From positions 61,155 to 125,154 of the forward strand of contig CAMQDS010000003.1 of the NCBI GenBank assembly GCA_946999645.1: DNA of 64,000 nucleotides, written 5' to 3'. The notes below the pieces were generated by a model. The model made no database searches. It saw only the letters and a program-made list of their open reading frames with translations, and had not been told where the DNA came from. Made by a program: the position numbers and the translations under genes. The DNA comes from an uncultured Bacteroidales bacterium (GTDB lineage: Bacteria; Bacteroidota; Bacteroidia; Bacteroidales; UBA932). This document shows, piece after piece, positions 46,115-55,493 of the stretch; position 1 is the first letter of the stretch, and every line of letters starts with the position of its first letter.

Positions 46115-47266
46115 ATGACATATAATAAATTACGAGTTATTATAAGTGGAGGAGGAACAGGAGGACACATTTTTCCTGCTGTTTCTATTGCAGACAAATT
46201 TAAAGAAGTAAACCCCGATACAGAAATTCTTTTTGTAGGAGCCGAAGGCAAAATGGAAATGGAAAAAGTTCCAGCAGCCGGATACAAAATAATAGGACTT
46301 CCCATTGTAGGGCTGCAAAGACAACTTAATTTCAAAAACATAGTAAATGATTTAATGGTTCCTTGCAAGTGGATCATAAGTAGATACAAAGCGACAAAAA
46401 TATTAAAAGACTTTAAACCTGACATAGCAGTAGGTGTTGGAGGGTATGCAAGTGCTCCCCTCTTGAATGAGGCTACAAGACTAAAAATACCAGCCCTTAT
46501 TCAGGAGCAGAACAGTTATGCTGGACTGACAAACAAAATGCTTGGAAGAAAAGTACAAAAAATCTGCGTCGCTTATGAGGGAATGGAAAAATTTTTTCCA
46601 GCTGACAAAATTGTACTTACAGGCAATCCAATACGCAAAGATATTGTTCCGTCCACTCCTGAGTTGAGACAAGAAGGATTGAAATATTACGGACTAAATC
46701 CTGATAAAAGACACCTCTTTATCGTAGGAGGAAGTTTAGGTAGCAGAACACTCAACAACTCAGTTTGCAAATGGATAGAGGATGGATGTACAGGCGGTTC
46801 AGATATAGAATTAATCTGGCAATGTGGAAAATACTATAAGGAAGAGGCTGAGCGTTTCTTAGAAAAAGCAAGAGCGAACAAAGATAAAGAAGAGTGTTTG
46901 AATAATATTCATTTATATGACTTCATTTCTAAGATGAATCTTGCCTATGCGGCGTCAGACCTTATAATATCACGAGCAGGAGCAGGCACAATTTCAGAAT
47001 TATGTGCTGCCCACAAAGCAGTTATTTTTGTACCATCTCCGAATGTTGCAGAAGATCATCAGACACATAATGCCCTTGCTCTTCTTAATAAAAAAGCGGC
47101 ACTTATGATAAAAGATTCGGAGGCAATGGAAAAACTAATGCCGACTGCAATATATACTCTAAAAGATCAACGGGAACTTAAATCCCTTGAAAGCAATATA
47201 GCAACCCTTGCAAGGCAAGATGCAAGCATAGACATTGTAGAAGAGGCATATAAACTATTGAAATGA
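46115..47266 (+). CDS. murG: Lipid II synthase (UDP-GlcNAc transferase)
   Basis: GT28 glycosyltransferase of 383 aa that adds GlcNAc to lipid I at the inner leaflet. The lipid-binding loop GGGTGGHIFP near residue 12, the GVGGYAS loop, VGGSLGSR and the C-terminal ISRAGAGTISE are all present. The stop codon overlaps the murC start (ATGATG), so translation is coupled. Confidence 0.96.
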   Translation: MTYNKLRVIISGGGTGGHIFPAVSIADKFKEVNPDTEILFVGAEGKMEMEKVPAAGYKIIGLPIVGLQRQLNFKNIVNDLMVPCKWIISRYKATKILKDFKPDIAVGVGGYASAPLLNEATRLKIPALIQEQNSYAGLTNKMLGRKVQKICVAYEGMEKFFPADKIVLTGNPIRKDIVPSTPELRQEGLKYYGLNPDKRHLFIVGGSLGSRTLNNSVCKWIEDGCTGGSDIELIWQCGKYYKEEAERFLEKARANKDKEECLNNIHLYDFISKMNLAYAASDLIISRAGAGTISELCAAHKAVIFVPSPNVAEDHQTHNALALLNKKAALMIKDSEAMEKLMPTAIYTLKDQRELKSLESNIATLARQDASIDIVEEAYKLLK

Positions 47267-48630
47267 TGGCAAAGTATAACAACGTATATTTTATAGGCAT
47301 AGGCGGCATTGGAATGAGTGCAATCGCCAGATATTACAAATACAAAGGTTTGAGTGTTTCAGGATATGATCGTACCCCTTCAGACATCACAGCAGCACTA
47401 ATCAAAGAAGGTATAGACGTTCACTATAATGATGAACCGGAATTTGTACCTAAAGATGTTGAGGATACACTTGTAGTATATACACCTGCCATTCCTTCAG
47501 ATATGAAAGAATTGGTTTATGTTCTACAACATGGATATAGGGTAATAAAACGCTCTAAAATATTGGGCGAACTCACTGCAGAGCAAAAATGTCTTGCAGT
47601 AGCAGGAACTCATGGCAAGACAACTACAAGTACTCTCGTTGCTCATATATTCGAAGATAGCGGAGAGGGATGTTCTGCATTTTTGGGCGGGATTTCCAAA
47701 AATTACAATACGAACCTCCTTGTAAATCACAACCCTGTAGTAATAGCCGAGGCAGATGAATATGACAGGTCATTTCTACAACTAAAGCCAGCCATTGCAG
47801 CAATAACATCAATGGATGCAGACCATCTGGACATCTATGGAGACATTAACCATTACAGGCAGGCATTCAAAGATTTCGCAGCCTTAGTAACAGATACACT
47901 GATTGTTAAATACGGACTTGGAATATCAAAAGAAGATACAAAAGCCAGAATATTGACATATAGTTATAACAATCCAGAAGCAGATTTTTATGCAAAAAAT
48001 GCCGTTCCTGACAATTTGGGATATTTCACCTTTGACTTGGTCTATCCTAAAGGCGTAATTAAAGATGTAAAAGCTGGTATTCCTGGTTGGGTTAATGTTG
48101 AAAATAGTGTAGCTGCTGCAGCCATAACTCTAACCTATGGTATAGAACCCGAAGCCATCAAAAGTGCTATTCTATCTTTTAGAGGAGTAAAAAGAAGATT
48201 AGAAATTCATCTTAATACAGAAAAATTATCGTATATTGACGATTATGCCCATCATCCGAAAGAACTGTCAAGTGCAATCAGTTCGATGAGGGATATATTT
48301 CAAGGAAGAAAAATAACAGCTATTTTCCAACCTCACTTATTTACGAGGACAAGAGATTTTGCAGATGATTTTGCTCGCGTATTGAGTAGCGTAGATAAAC
48401 TTATTCTTCTTGACATATATCCTGCAAGGGAAAAACCAATTCCTGGAGTTACATCAGAATTGATTTTTAAAAAAGTAAGTGGTCCTCAAAAGGTTCTACT
48501 TAAAAAAGAAGAACTACTCGATTATCTTGAAAAAGAACCGATAGATGTTTTGGCAACCTTTGGTGCAGGTGATGTTGCAGGATTTATTGAACCTATTACA
48601 GAATTACTAAAAAAGAGACTCAATCAATAA
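47263..48630 (+). CDS. murC: UDP-MurNAc:L-alanine ligase
   Basis: Mur ligase of 455 aa adding the first stem-peptide residue, L-Ala. N-terminal FIGIGGIGMSAIA, ATP loop AGTHGKTTT, and EADEYDRSF followed by DADHLDIYGD identify MurC. Two adjacent ATGs (47263 and 47266) are possible starts differing by one residue; the first overlaps murG by 4 nt. It ends overlapping ftsQ by 1 nt. Confidence 0.96.
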   Translation: MMAKYNNVYFIGIGGIGMSAIARYYKYKGLSVSGYDRTPSDITAALIKEGIDVHYNDEPEFVPKDVEDTLVVYTPAIPSDMKELVYVLQHGYRVIKRSKILGELTAEQKCLAVAGTHGKTTTSTLVAHIFEDSGEGCSAFLGGISKNYNTNLLVNHNPVVIAEADEYDRSFLQLKPAIAAITSMDADHLDIYGDINHYRQAFKDFAALVTDTLIVKYGLGISKEDTKARILTYSYNNPEADFYAKNAVPDNLGYFTFDLVYPKGVIKDVKAGIPGWVNVENSVAAAAITLTYGIEPEAIKSAILSFRGVKRRLEIHLNTEKLSYIDDYAHHPKELSSAISSMRDIFQGRKITAIFQPHLFTRTRDFADDFARVLSSVDKLILLDIYPAREKPIPGVTSELIFKKVSGPQKVLLKKEELLDYLEKEPIDVLATFGAGDVAGFIEPITELLKKRLNQ

Positions 48631-49421
48631 TGGGAAAACGGGGAGTAAGGATAGTTATTTCAGTCATAGTAATCGTATTTATCACAGCATTGACCATTAT
48701 ATTGGACATTATCAGTGGTAGATTACGTCATTCCTTGACATGTAATAAACTGGAGGTCAAAATAGAAGATACTTCCCGTATAAATTTTGTAAAAGTTAAG
48801 GACATAAAATCCTTAATAATCCAAAAATACGGTACATATATAGGAAAGAGGATAGAAAGCATAGACCTAAAAAAAATAGAAAATATATTAGATGCAGGAA
48901 GTGCCATACAAAAAAGCGAAGCCTATACTACTTCAGACGGGGTTCTTCATATTGTTATAACCCAAAGAAAACCACTTATCCTATTTCAAACGCCTGCTAA
49001 AAGTTATTATTGTGATGAAAAAGGATTTTTATTTCCATTACAACCTGGATTTAAAGAAAAAATAACTATAGTAAGAGGAAAAGTTCCTTTATTTGTTGTA
49101 AATGGCTATAAAGCACAGGATAGAAGCAATACTGATAGAATTTGGATTAAAGGTATAATCAATTTAGTAAATTATATCAAGGATGAAAAAATATGGAGAG
49201 GTGGATTTAAATATATAGATATTGAAAATAATGGAGATATAAGTCTAAATCCTGTCAAAGGTAAGGAGAAGTTTATAATCGGAAATACTGAAAATATCGA
49301 AGACAAATTCAGTAAAATAGAAGATTACTACAAATATATAGTCCCATCTAAAGAAGAGGGATATTATACTTATGTTAATGTAAAATACAAAGGCAGAATA
49401 ATTTGCCGAAAAAAAGAATAA
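48630..49421 (+). CDS. ftsQ: Cell division protein FtsQ
   Basis: Bitopic protein of 263 aa: a short basic cytoplasmic tail, one membrane helix (about 7-28), then a periplasmic domain. The first part resembles a POTRA domain (VKVKDIKSLIIQKYG) and YCDEKGFLFPL matches the FtsQ beta-domain. It recruits FtsL and FtsB-type proteins to the divisome. Sequence similarity is weak, as usual; the place between murC and ftsA settles it. It ends 11 nt before the ftsA ATG. Confidence 0.88.
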   Translation: MGKRGVRIVISVIVIVFITALTIILDIISGRLRHSLTCNKLEVKIEDTSRINFVKVKDIKSLIIQKYGTYIGKRIESIDLKKIENILDAGSAIQKSEAYTTSDGVLHIVITQRKPLILFQTPAKSYYCDEKGFLFPLQPGFKEKITIVRGKVPLFVVNGYKAQDRSNTDRIWIKGIINLVNYIKDEKIWRGGFKYIDIENNGDISLNPVKGKEKFIIGNTENIEDKFSKIEDYYKYIVPSKEEGYYTYVNVKYKGRIICRKKE

Positions 49422-49432
49422 TTATTTTAAAT

Positions 49433-50998
49433 ATGGGCGAACGATATATTGCAGCTGTGGATTTAGGCTCATCAAAAATTGCTCTGACGGTAGCAAAAGT
49501 TGATGGTGAAGATGTACAGATCCAGTATTATAAAGAAAGACCGTCAATGGGAATCAGAAATAGTGCCGTCTTTAATCCCAAAAAAGCCGGTATTCCTATC
49601 CGTGAAGCCATTAATGAAGCTGAAGAAGAACTGAAAATCAAGATAATGCAAGTAGTGGTAGGGCTACCAAGATGTGATATAAGGCAGGAACTGTCAAAAG
49701 CAAAAGTTGAAAGAAACAATCCTGAACAAAGTATAACAGCAGATGAAGTAGATATGCTGAAAACCTTAGCTAAGGAAAATTATCCTCTTGAAAATCCTGA
49801 AAAAGAGAAATTGTATGGTGCTGTAGCCCAATCATTTTCTGACGATACAAACTTCCAACTTATAGAGAGCGACATTATAGGAGTAATCAGTCAAACGTTT
49901 GAAGGAAACTTTAAACTGTTCATAGGTAAAAAAAGTTCAGTAAAAACCATAGACAAAGTATTCAACGATCTTGAAGTAGGAATTGCATGTAAATATTTTA
50001 CCCCAGATTCAATATCAAGAGCAGTACTTACTGACGACGAAATGGAAAATGGAGTAGCGCTTATAGACCTTGGCGGTGGCGCAACTTCAGTAACCATATA
50101 CAAAGGTAAAATTCTAAGATATTATGCCTCAATCCCATTCGGAGGAAAAGTCATAACATCTGACATCAGGACAGAATGTTCAATTTCAGAACAGTTAGCT
50201 GAAAATATCAAAAAAGAATTTGGCGCGTGTCTACCTGAAAAGTTGCAAAATCTTGGAGAAAAAATAATACAAATAGAGGGAGATGATGTTGAAGGATATA
50301 AACAAATCCCAGTTAAATACCTTTCTGAAATAATCACTTGCAGAGTAAGAGAAATCATTGATGCTATACTATATGAAATTCAAGAAAGCGGTATGGCCGA
50401 CATCTTGCGTAACGGCATAGTAATCACAGGAGGAGGTGCAGAACTTGGCAATATAGCAACATTTATAAAAGAACTATCTGGATACAACGTAAGGATAGGA
50501 TATTCCAGGCACAAATTTTCTGCATCAGGATGCAACGGTGTGTACTCCACATCTTCCACCACCTCAATAGGGATGATACTAACAGCAAAGGACGAAGGAT
50601 TATTGAGTTGCATTGAAGCCCCAGAAGTCACAGAACAAATTAATGATGTAAAAGAGACTGTAAATATTCCTGACGAAATCAAAACACCTGATATAGAAGA
50701 AGAAATCGAAGAAACACAGAAGAACGAAAAAACTGAGGTGACGGCTGAAAAAGAAGAACCCGAAGAGATGGAGAATAGTGAAAAACCTGAGGTAACTGCG
50801 CAGGAGAGCGAAAAAGCCGAAGAGACAGAGGAAAACGACAAAGACTCTACAGAAAATACAGATCTTTTCGGAGACAAGATAGAGGAACCTAAAAAAACAG
50901 AAAAAGATAAAAATTTCCCTAAAAAGATACAGTGGACAAAAATAGTAAAAACTATCTTTGGAGATCTTTACAATAAATTTGATAATGAATCAGTTTAA
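49433..50998 (+). CDS. ftsA: Cell division protein FtsA with long acidic tail
   Basis: Actin-like protein of 521 aa that tethers FtsZ to the membrane. Phosphate loops VDLGSSKIAL and IDLGGGATSVT and the late ITGGGAELGN are present. After the core (about 390 residues) comes a Glu/Lys/Thr-rich linker of about 105 residues with an imperfect 18-residue tandem repeat (EVTAEKEE, EVTAQESE), then a terminal amphipathic helix (about 500-517, WTKIVKTIFGDLY), the membrane target. I chose the ATG 11 nt after ftsQ over a TTG upstream. Confidence 0.94.
   Translation: MGERYIAAVDLGSSKIALTVAKVDGEDVQIQYYKERPSMGIRNSAVFNPKKAGIPIREAINEAEEELKIKIMQVVVGLPRCDIRQELSKAKVERNNPEQSITADEVDMLKTLAKENYPLENPEKEKLYGAVAQSFSDDTNFQLIESDIIGVISQTFEGNFKLFIGKKSSVKTIDKVFNDLEVGIACKYFTPDSISRAVLTDDEMENGVALIDLGGGATSVTIYKGKILRYYASIPFGGKVITSDIRTECSISEQLAENIKKEFGACLPEKLQNLGEKIIQIEGDDVEGYKQIPVKYLSEIITCRVREIIDAILYEIQESGMADILRNGIVITGGGAELGNIATFIKELSGYNVRIGYSRHKFSASGCNGVYSTSSTTSIGMILTAKDEGLLSCIEAPEVTEQINDVKETVNIPDEIKTPDIEEEIEETQKNEKTEVTAEKEEPEEMENSEKPEVTAQESEKAEETEENDKDSTENTDLFGDKIEEPKKTEKDKNFPKKIQWTKIVKTIFGDLYNKFDNESV
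50726..50833 (+). repeat. Imperfect 54-bp tandem duplication in the ftsA linker
   Basis: Two units of 54 bp start at 50726 and 50780; both encode EK-x-EVTA followed by a Glu-rich stretch. The reading frame is kept. The units differ at many positions, so the duplication is old or under weak constraint. Confidence 0.6.
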
Positions 50999-51011
50999 CG
51001 ATAACTCTATT

Positions 51012-52286
51012 ATGACAGATTTTATAGATATTCCGGACTTCGTTGATGCAGGATGGGTACCGGACAATTCAATAATAAAAGTAATAGGTGTCGGTGGCGG
51101 AGGATGCAATGCTGTCACCTATATGTACAACCAAAAGATACAGGGATGTAACTTTATTGTCTGCAATACTGATTCACAAGCCTTGCAAAAAAGTAACGTT
51201 CCTGTCAAAATACAACTTGGAGAAGGACTTGGTGCAGGCACAAACCCTACAAAGGGACGAAATGCTGCTCTTGAGTCACAAGATATAATAGCAGAAAAAG
51301 TCCTTAATAACGGGACTCAAATGTTGTTCATAACTGCAGGAATGGGCGGAGGCACAGGAACAGGAGCATCACCTGTAATCGCAAAAATGGCAAAAGACAA
51401 GGGCATACTCACCGTTGCGGTAGTCACACTTCCATTCAAAAATGAAGGTGACGAATCACTGTCTAAAGCAGTAGACGGCATCCACGAACTCGAAAGGAAC
51501 GTAGATAGCCTTCTAATCATAAATAACGAAAAATTGTATGAATACTTTGGTAATCAACTTGTTCAAGACGCCTTCCCTCGTGCTGATGAGGTTTTAGCGA
51601 CAGCCGTAAAAGGTATAACAGAAATCATAAGCAAACCAGGATACATCAATGTCGATTTTGAAGATGTAAAAACAATGATGAAAAACAGCGGAATGGCGTT
51701 GATGGGTTGTGGTTCAGGCTCTGGAAAAAATAGATTGGAAGAAGCAGTCAAAGGAGCATTAGAATCGCCTCTGCTAAATGACTTCGATCTTAAAACAGCA
51801 AAAAATCTCCTTATAAACATCACCGCAGGGAATAATGATCAGGGATTGCGAATGGAAGAACTGAACAAGATAAACGATATGATTAACGAAAATATCGGCA
51901 ATGTTAATAAGTTCAAACGAGGACTAATATGGGATGACAATCCAGAAGCAGGTGATACAATACATATTACAGCGATTGCAACCGGCTTCAAGATGAATCT
52001 TATAAACGTAGTTGGTTCAGATATGGGCAAACTTATCCTGATTGACAAAGATTTCAAATACAAAGACAAAAGAGAAGAAATACCTGTTTCAGGAGAAATA
52101 AATCTTCCAGATGAACCTGTGAATATTAATAAAGTAGGATACAACACAATGGAAAACATCCGCAAGTTTCACTTCAATGAAAATGAAAAACCTGTTTTAG
52201 TTTTATCCGAAAATGCCAATAGGTCAGAATTAGAAAACGTTGCAGCAATCCGTCGAGTAGTAAGACATACTAAGACTGAAGAGTAA
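51012..52286 (+). CDS. ftsZ: Cell division protein FtsZ
   Basis: Tubulin-like GTPase of 424 aa that forms the division ring. It has [11 protein letters not shown], the tubulin signature GGGTGTG, and the T7-loop region with [12 protein letters not shown] linker of about 60 residues ends in a conserved basic tip ([14 protein letters not shown]) that should bind FtsA. I chose the ATG giving [10 protein letters not shown], near the N-terminus seen in Bacteroides; another ATG at 50985 overlaps ftsA and adds nine residues. It ends the operon and overlaps the convergent truB end by 17 nt. Confidence 0.95.
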   Translation: MTDFIDIPDFVDAGWVPDNSIIKVIGVGGGGCNAVTYMYNQKIQGCNFIVCNTDSQALQKSNVPVKIQLGEGLGAGTNPTKGRNAALESQDIIAEKVLNNGTQMLFITAGMGGGTGTGASPVIAKMAKDKGILTVAVVTLPFKNEGDESLSKAVDGIHELERNVDSLLIINNEKLYEYFGNQLVQDAFPRADEVLATAVKGITEIISKPGYINVDFEDVKTMMKNSGMALMGCGSGSGKNRLEEAVKGALESPLLNDFDLKTAKNLLINITAGNNDQGLRMEELNKINDMINENIGNVNKFKRGLIWDDNPEAGDTIHITAIATGFKMNLINVVGSDMGKLILIDKDFKYKDKREEIPVSGEINLPDEPVNINKVGYNTMENIRKFHFNENEKPVLVLSENANRSELENVAAIRRVVRHTKTEE

Positions 52287-53169
52287 AAGAAAAAAGACTT
52301 ATACTTTCATCAATAGACAGGGCATTTGATAATTCAAACTGCCCTGTCTTTGTTCTTATCAAAGAGTCTAAATGAGCCCCAGAATGTAGGGCTTCACCAA
52401 GATCCCTTGCAAATGCCCTTATATAAGTACCTTTAGAACAAGATATTCTAATATCAGCATGTGGTAAATGCAACTCAGGATGTTCAACTAAATTTATCTT
52501 AGGGTTATATTTTACAGCAGATTCTGCTGTTTTATTTGCTCTTTCAATACCTTCTGAAGAAAAAGACAGCAGTTCTGCGGACAAAATATTAATTTTTTGT
52601 TTAGAAAGTAAAGACTCTGCACTTTCATCGAGTTCTTCACAAATACTACTCCCCTCCCTGCGCTTTTTATAAATTGCCCTTGCCATTTCATAGGCTCTCA
52701 CCCCATCTACAGATTTGGCAGAAAACAACGGCGCCACCTGCTCCTGTTCTCCCAAAAAATTTTTCAGAGCAAGATTGATTGAACCGACATTAACTCCTTC
52801 TATTGAGAAAAACCTATCAATATCTTTTTCCTGGTCATAAGAAGGTGTAGTTGCCCCAAAAGAAATACCTGCCACATACTCCTTATCATGCGACTGAAAA
52901 GTTTCGGCAAGTTTCGTAGCCTTTCCAATACACACCAAAAGTACTCCTGTAGCCAACGGGTCAAGAGTGCCAGCATGCCCCACCTTCAGATTGCGCTTTT
53001 TAAAATGACGACAGGCACTAAATTTAATCTTTCTTATAACATCTGCAGATGTCCATCTATAAGGCTTATCAATAGGTACGACTATACCATCTGGATAGTC
53101 CTCAATATTATTTGAAAGTTTGCCAGAATTAGAATAAAGATATTGCTTATCTGCGACAAGAAGAGCCAT
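52270..53169 (-). CDS. truB: tRNA pseudouridine(55) synthase
   Basis: Enzyme of 299 aa that makes pseudouridine 55 in the tRNA T-loop. VVPIDKPYRWTSADV and KVGHAGTLDPLATGVL contain the catalytic Asp, and the conserved CSKGTYIRAFARDLG lies in the second half. An insertion of about 50 residues (roughly 170-225, Ser/Glu/Lys-rich) separates the two halves. Its 3' end overlaps ftsZ on the other strand. It follows rpiB by 3 nt, so it is co-transcribed with gltX-rpiB. Confidence 0.93.
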   Translation of the reverse strand: MALLVADKQYLYSNSGKLSNNIEDYPDGIVVPIDKPYRWTSADVIRKIKFSACRHFKKRNLKVGHAGTLDPLATGVLLVCIGKATKLAETFQSHDKEYVAGISFGATTPSYDQEKDIDRFFSIEGVNVGSINLALKNFLGEQEQVAPLFSAKSVDGVRAYEMARAIYKKRREGSSICEELDESAESLLSKQKINILSAELLSFSSEGIERANKTAESAVKYNPKINLVEHPELHLPHADIRISCSKGTYIRAFARDLGEALHSGAHLDSLIRTKTGQFELSNALSIDESISLFSFTLQS

Positions 53170-53172
53170 TAC

Positions 53173-53607
53173 CTATAAATTGCATGGAATTTTTTCAATT
53201 CTCCTTTCATGCCTTCCACCGGCAAATTCTGCTGTAAGCCAAGTATTTACCATATTTTCAGCCATTTCATATGATACAAACCTTGCTGGCATTACAAGAA
53301 TATTGGCATTATTATGTTCTTTGACAAGAGCTGCTATTTCAGAGGTCCAGGCAAGTCCAGCCCTAATTTTCTTATGATGATTCAGCGTCATAGCCATACC
53401 ATTTCCTGTACCGCACATCGCTATACCACAATCTACCTGTCCTGCCTCAACGGCGTTTGCTAAAGGATGTGCGACATCGGTATAATCCATGCTCGCTTCT
53501 GAATCTGTTCCAAAATCCCTAACCTCAAAACCTTTTTTACCAAGGTACTCTATCAATCTCTGCTTGTACCTGTATCCTGCATGATCGCTGCAAATTCCAA
53601 TTATCAT
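53173..53607 (-). CDS. rpiB: Ribose 5-phosphate isomerase B
   Basis: Isomerase of 144 aa between ribose 5-phosphate and ribulose 5-phosphate. The N-terminal ICSDHAGYRYKQ, the catalytic Cys region IAMCGTGNGMAM and the GLAWTSEIA segment match RpiB/LacAB. It lies between gltX (27 nt) and truB (3 nt) in a minus-strand operon. Confidence 0.95.
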   Translation of the reverse strand: MIIGICSDHAGYRYKQRLIEYLGKKGFEVRDFGTDSEASMDYTDVAHPLANAVEAGQVDCGIAMCGTGNGMAMTLNHHKKIRAGLAWTSEIAALVKEHNNANILVMPARFVSYEMAENMVNTWLTAEFAGGRHERRIEKIPCNL

Positions 53608-53634
53608 ACTATCTTATACTTAAGAAAAAAAATA

Positions 53635-55380
53635 TTAGCCTAATCTTTCATTGGCAAAAGCAATACGTATAGCAAATTCACGACTTCCTATAAGTGATAT
53701 TATGTCGGCAATACCCAAACCGTTTGAAGAACCTGTAAGAGAAAGCCTTAGGCAATTCATAACCTTACCCATTGGCCACTCATTCTTTTTTATATATTCT
53801 TCAATAGCAACTTCAATTCCGTCCTTAGAAAACTCTCCAGAATATTCATTTATAAGGAATTGAACAGTCATATCTGCCATCTCGACATTTTCAGGAGTCC
53901 TGAATTTATCCACATCCTTTGCCAAAAAAGGAGCCGTCAGAGTATCATCATAAACCTTAACACGAGGATCAGGTTTACGACGAGGGTCTACAGGTTTAGC
54001 ATCTGCCGCACCTGCCTTCACTCCGAATTTTTCATATTCTTTAGGAGATATAAACAGGTAAGGAGCTATTTTCCAGAAATCTGCCACAAAGGAAGCCCTT
54101 TCTTTTATAAGAGAGACTACACTTTTCACATAATCATAAGTATATATATGATCTGAGAAATCGGCACCAGCAGCATTAAAGTCAGCACCTGCAGTAATTG
54201 CACAAGAAGGACATTCAACAACCTTAAGGCCCTTTTCTTCAAGGAGTGGAATAAAAAGTTTGGTCAGTTCATCCACAGATTTCATTCTAAGGTATTCTTT
54301 ATTGTACCAATGAGCTTTTTCAGGATTAAATCTTGCACCTGATTTAACTATACGTTCAAGAGAAAATGATTTAATCAATTCATCCATTGAGAAAATTTCC
54401 CTATCATCACCTGGATTCCAGCCCAAGAAGGCAAGCATATTGATAAATGCCTCAGGGAAATATCCATCCTCACGATAGCCACGAGAAACTTCGCCCTCAC
54501 TATTGACCCACCTAAGTGGGAAAACAGGAAAGCCCAATTTATCTCCGTCCCTTTTGCTTAATTTACCCTTGCCGTCAGGTTTAAGAAGCAGAGAAAGATG
54601 AGCGAAACGCGGCATCGTATCTTCCCAACCAAAAGCCTTATAGAGAAGATAATGCAGTGGTAGTGACGGCAACCATTCCTCTCCCCTTATAACTTCTGTA
54701 ATTTCCATAAGGTGGTCATCCACTATATTTGCCAAATGATATGTAGGAAGTTCATCTGCCCTTTTCCACAGCACCTTATCGTCAAGAGTATCAGTATTTA
54801 CTTCTATATGTCCCCTTATAAGGTCATCCATCTTCACTACAACATCTTCTGGCATCTTAAAGCGAATTGTCCAATCATCAGTTGTTTCCAAAAGACGAGC
54901 CACCTCATCCTTTGCCATAGTCAGGGAGTTACGCATTTGAAGACGTGTAACTCTGTTATAAATGAAAGTGCCGCCTGCAGCTTCTGTCTCAGTTCGTTTA
55001 GCCTCCAAGTCTTCGGAAGTATCAAAAGCATAATAGGCAAATCCCTTATCTACAAGCATTTCTGCATATTCGCGATATATAGCACGCCTCTGTGATTGAC
55101 GATATGGAGCATGCGGATGCCTTTCAGAAGGAGTTTCAACAACGTTCCCATCCTTGTCCACACCTTCGTCTGGTATAATTCCGCACCAATTAAGTGCCTC
55201 TATAATATATTTTTCTGCTCCAGGAACAAATCTATGAGAGTCAGTATCCTCAATTCTAATAATAAAATCTCCACCTCTCTGTTTTGCAAAGAGATAATTG
55301 TATAATGCCGTTCTAACTCCTCCCATATGTAGAGGACCTGTTGGTGACGGTGCAAATCTTACTCTGGTTTTTCTTTCCAT
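53635..55380 (-). CDS. gltX: Glutamyl-tRNA synthetase with insertions
   Basis: Class I synthetase of 581 aa charging tRNA-Glu. The ATP signature PSPTGPLHMGG (residues 11-21) and KLSKR (273-277) are intact. It is longer than the roughly 500-aa usual size: two extra segments stand out, an Ala/Asp-rich one near 388-411 with a lone CPSC, and an Asp/Pro/Lys-rich one near 452-478. Both lie in the anticodon-binding half. The tRNA-Glu it serves is at 7040-7111. It leads the gltX-rpiB-truB operon. Confidence 0.95.
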   Translation of the reverse strand: MERKTRVRFAPSPTGPLHMGGVRTALYNYLFAKQRGGDFIIRIEDTDSHRFVPGAEKYIIEALNWCGIIPDEGVDKDGNVVETPSERHPHAPYRQSQRRAIYREYAEMLVDKGFAYYAFDTSEDLEAKRTETEAAGGTFIYNRVTRLQMRNSLTMAKDEVARLLETTDDWTIRFKMPEDVVVKMDDLIRGHIEVNTDTLDDKVLWKRADELPTYHLANIVDDHLMEITEVIRGEEWLPSLPLHYLLYKAFGWEDTMPRFAHLSLLLKPDGKGKLSKRDGDKLGFPVFPLRWVNSEGEVSRGYREDGYFPEAFINMLAFLGWNPGDDREIFSMDELIKSFSLERIVKSGARFNPEKAHWYNKEYLRMKSVDELTKLFIPLLEEKGLKVVECPSCAITAGADFNAAGADFSDHIYTYDYVKSVVSLIKERASFVADFWKIAPYLFISPKEYEKFGVKAGAADAKPVDPRRKPDPRVKVYDDTLTAPFLAKDVDKFRTPENVEMADMTVQFLINEYSGEFSKDGIEVAIEEYIKKNEWPMGKVMNCLRLSLTGSSNGLGIADIISLIGSREFAIRIAFANERLG

Positions 55381-55400
55381 AGTTCTGTATATAACTTGTG

Positions 55401-55408
55401 CAAAGTTA
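55401..55408 (-). promoter_or_regulatory. -7 element for the gltX operon
   Basis: Minus-strand TAACTTTG matches TAnnTTTG, 20 nt upstream of the gltX ATG. The -33 position is AT-rich without TTTG. Confidence 0.45.
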
Positions 55409-55433
55409 CAAAATTTTTAATGCACGGATATTT

Positions 55434-55472
55434 AAAAAACCGGTCCTTCAAAGAAAATTATTGAAGAACCGG
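55434..55472 (-). terminator. Terminator after the ECF S-component-like gene
   Basis: On the minus strand CCGGTTCTTCAA pairs with TTGAAGGACCGG (one T-G pair) and six T follow. It ends the 55494-56066 transcript just upstream of the gltX promoter. Confidence 0.8.
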
Positions 55473-55493
55473 AAAGGTTATAATAAATAAGAA

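Noticed and set aside
50380..50877. 165-codon Ser/Val-rich open frame antisense to ftsA
   Set aside because: It mirrors the acidic, repeat-bearing linker of FtsA, which by composition has few stops on the opposite strand. It has no recognisable domain or promoter.
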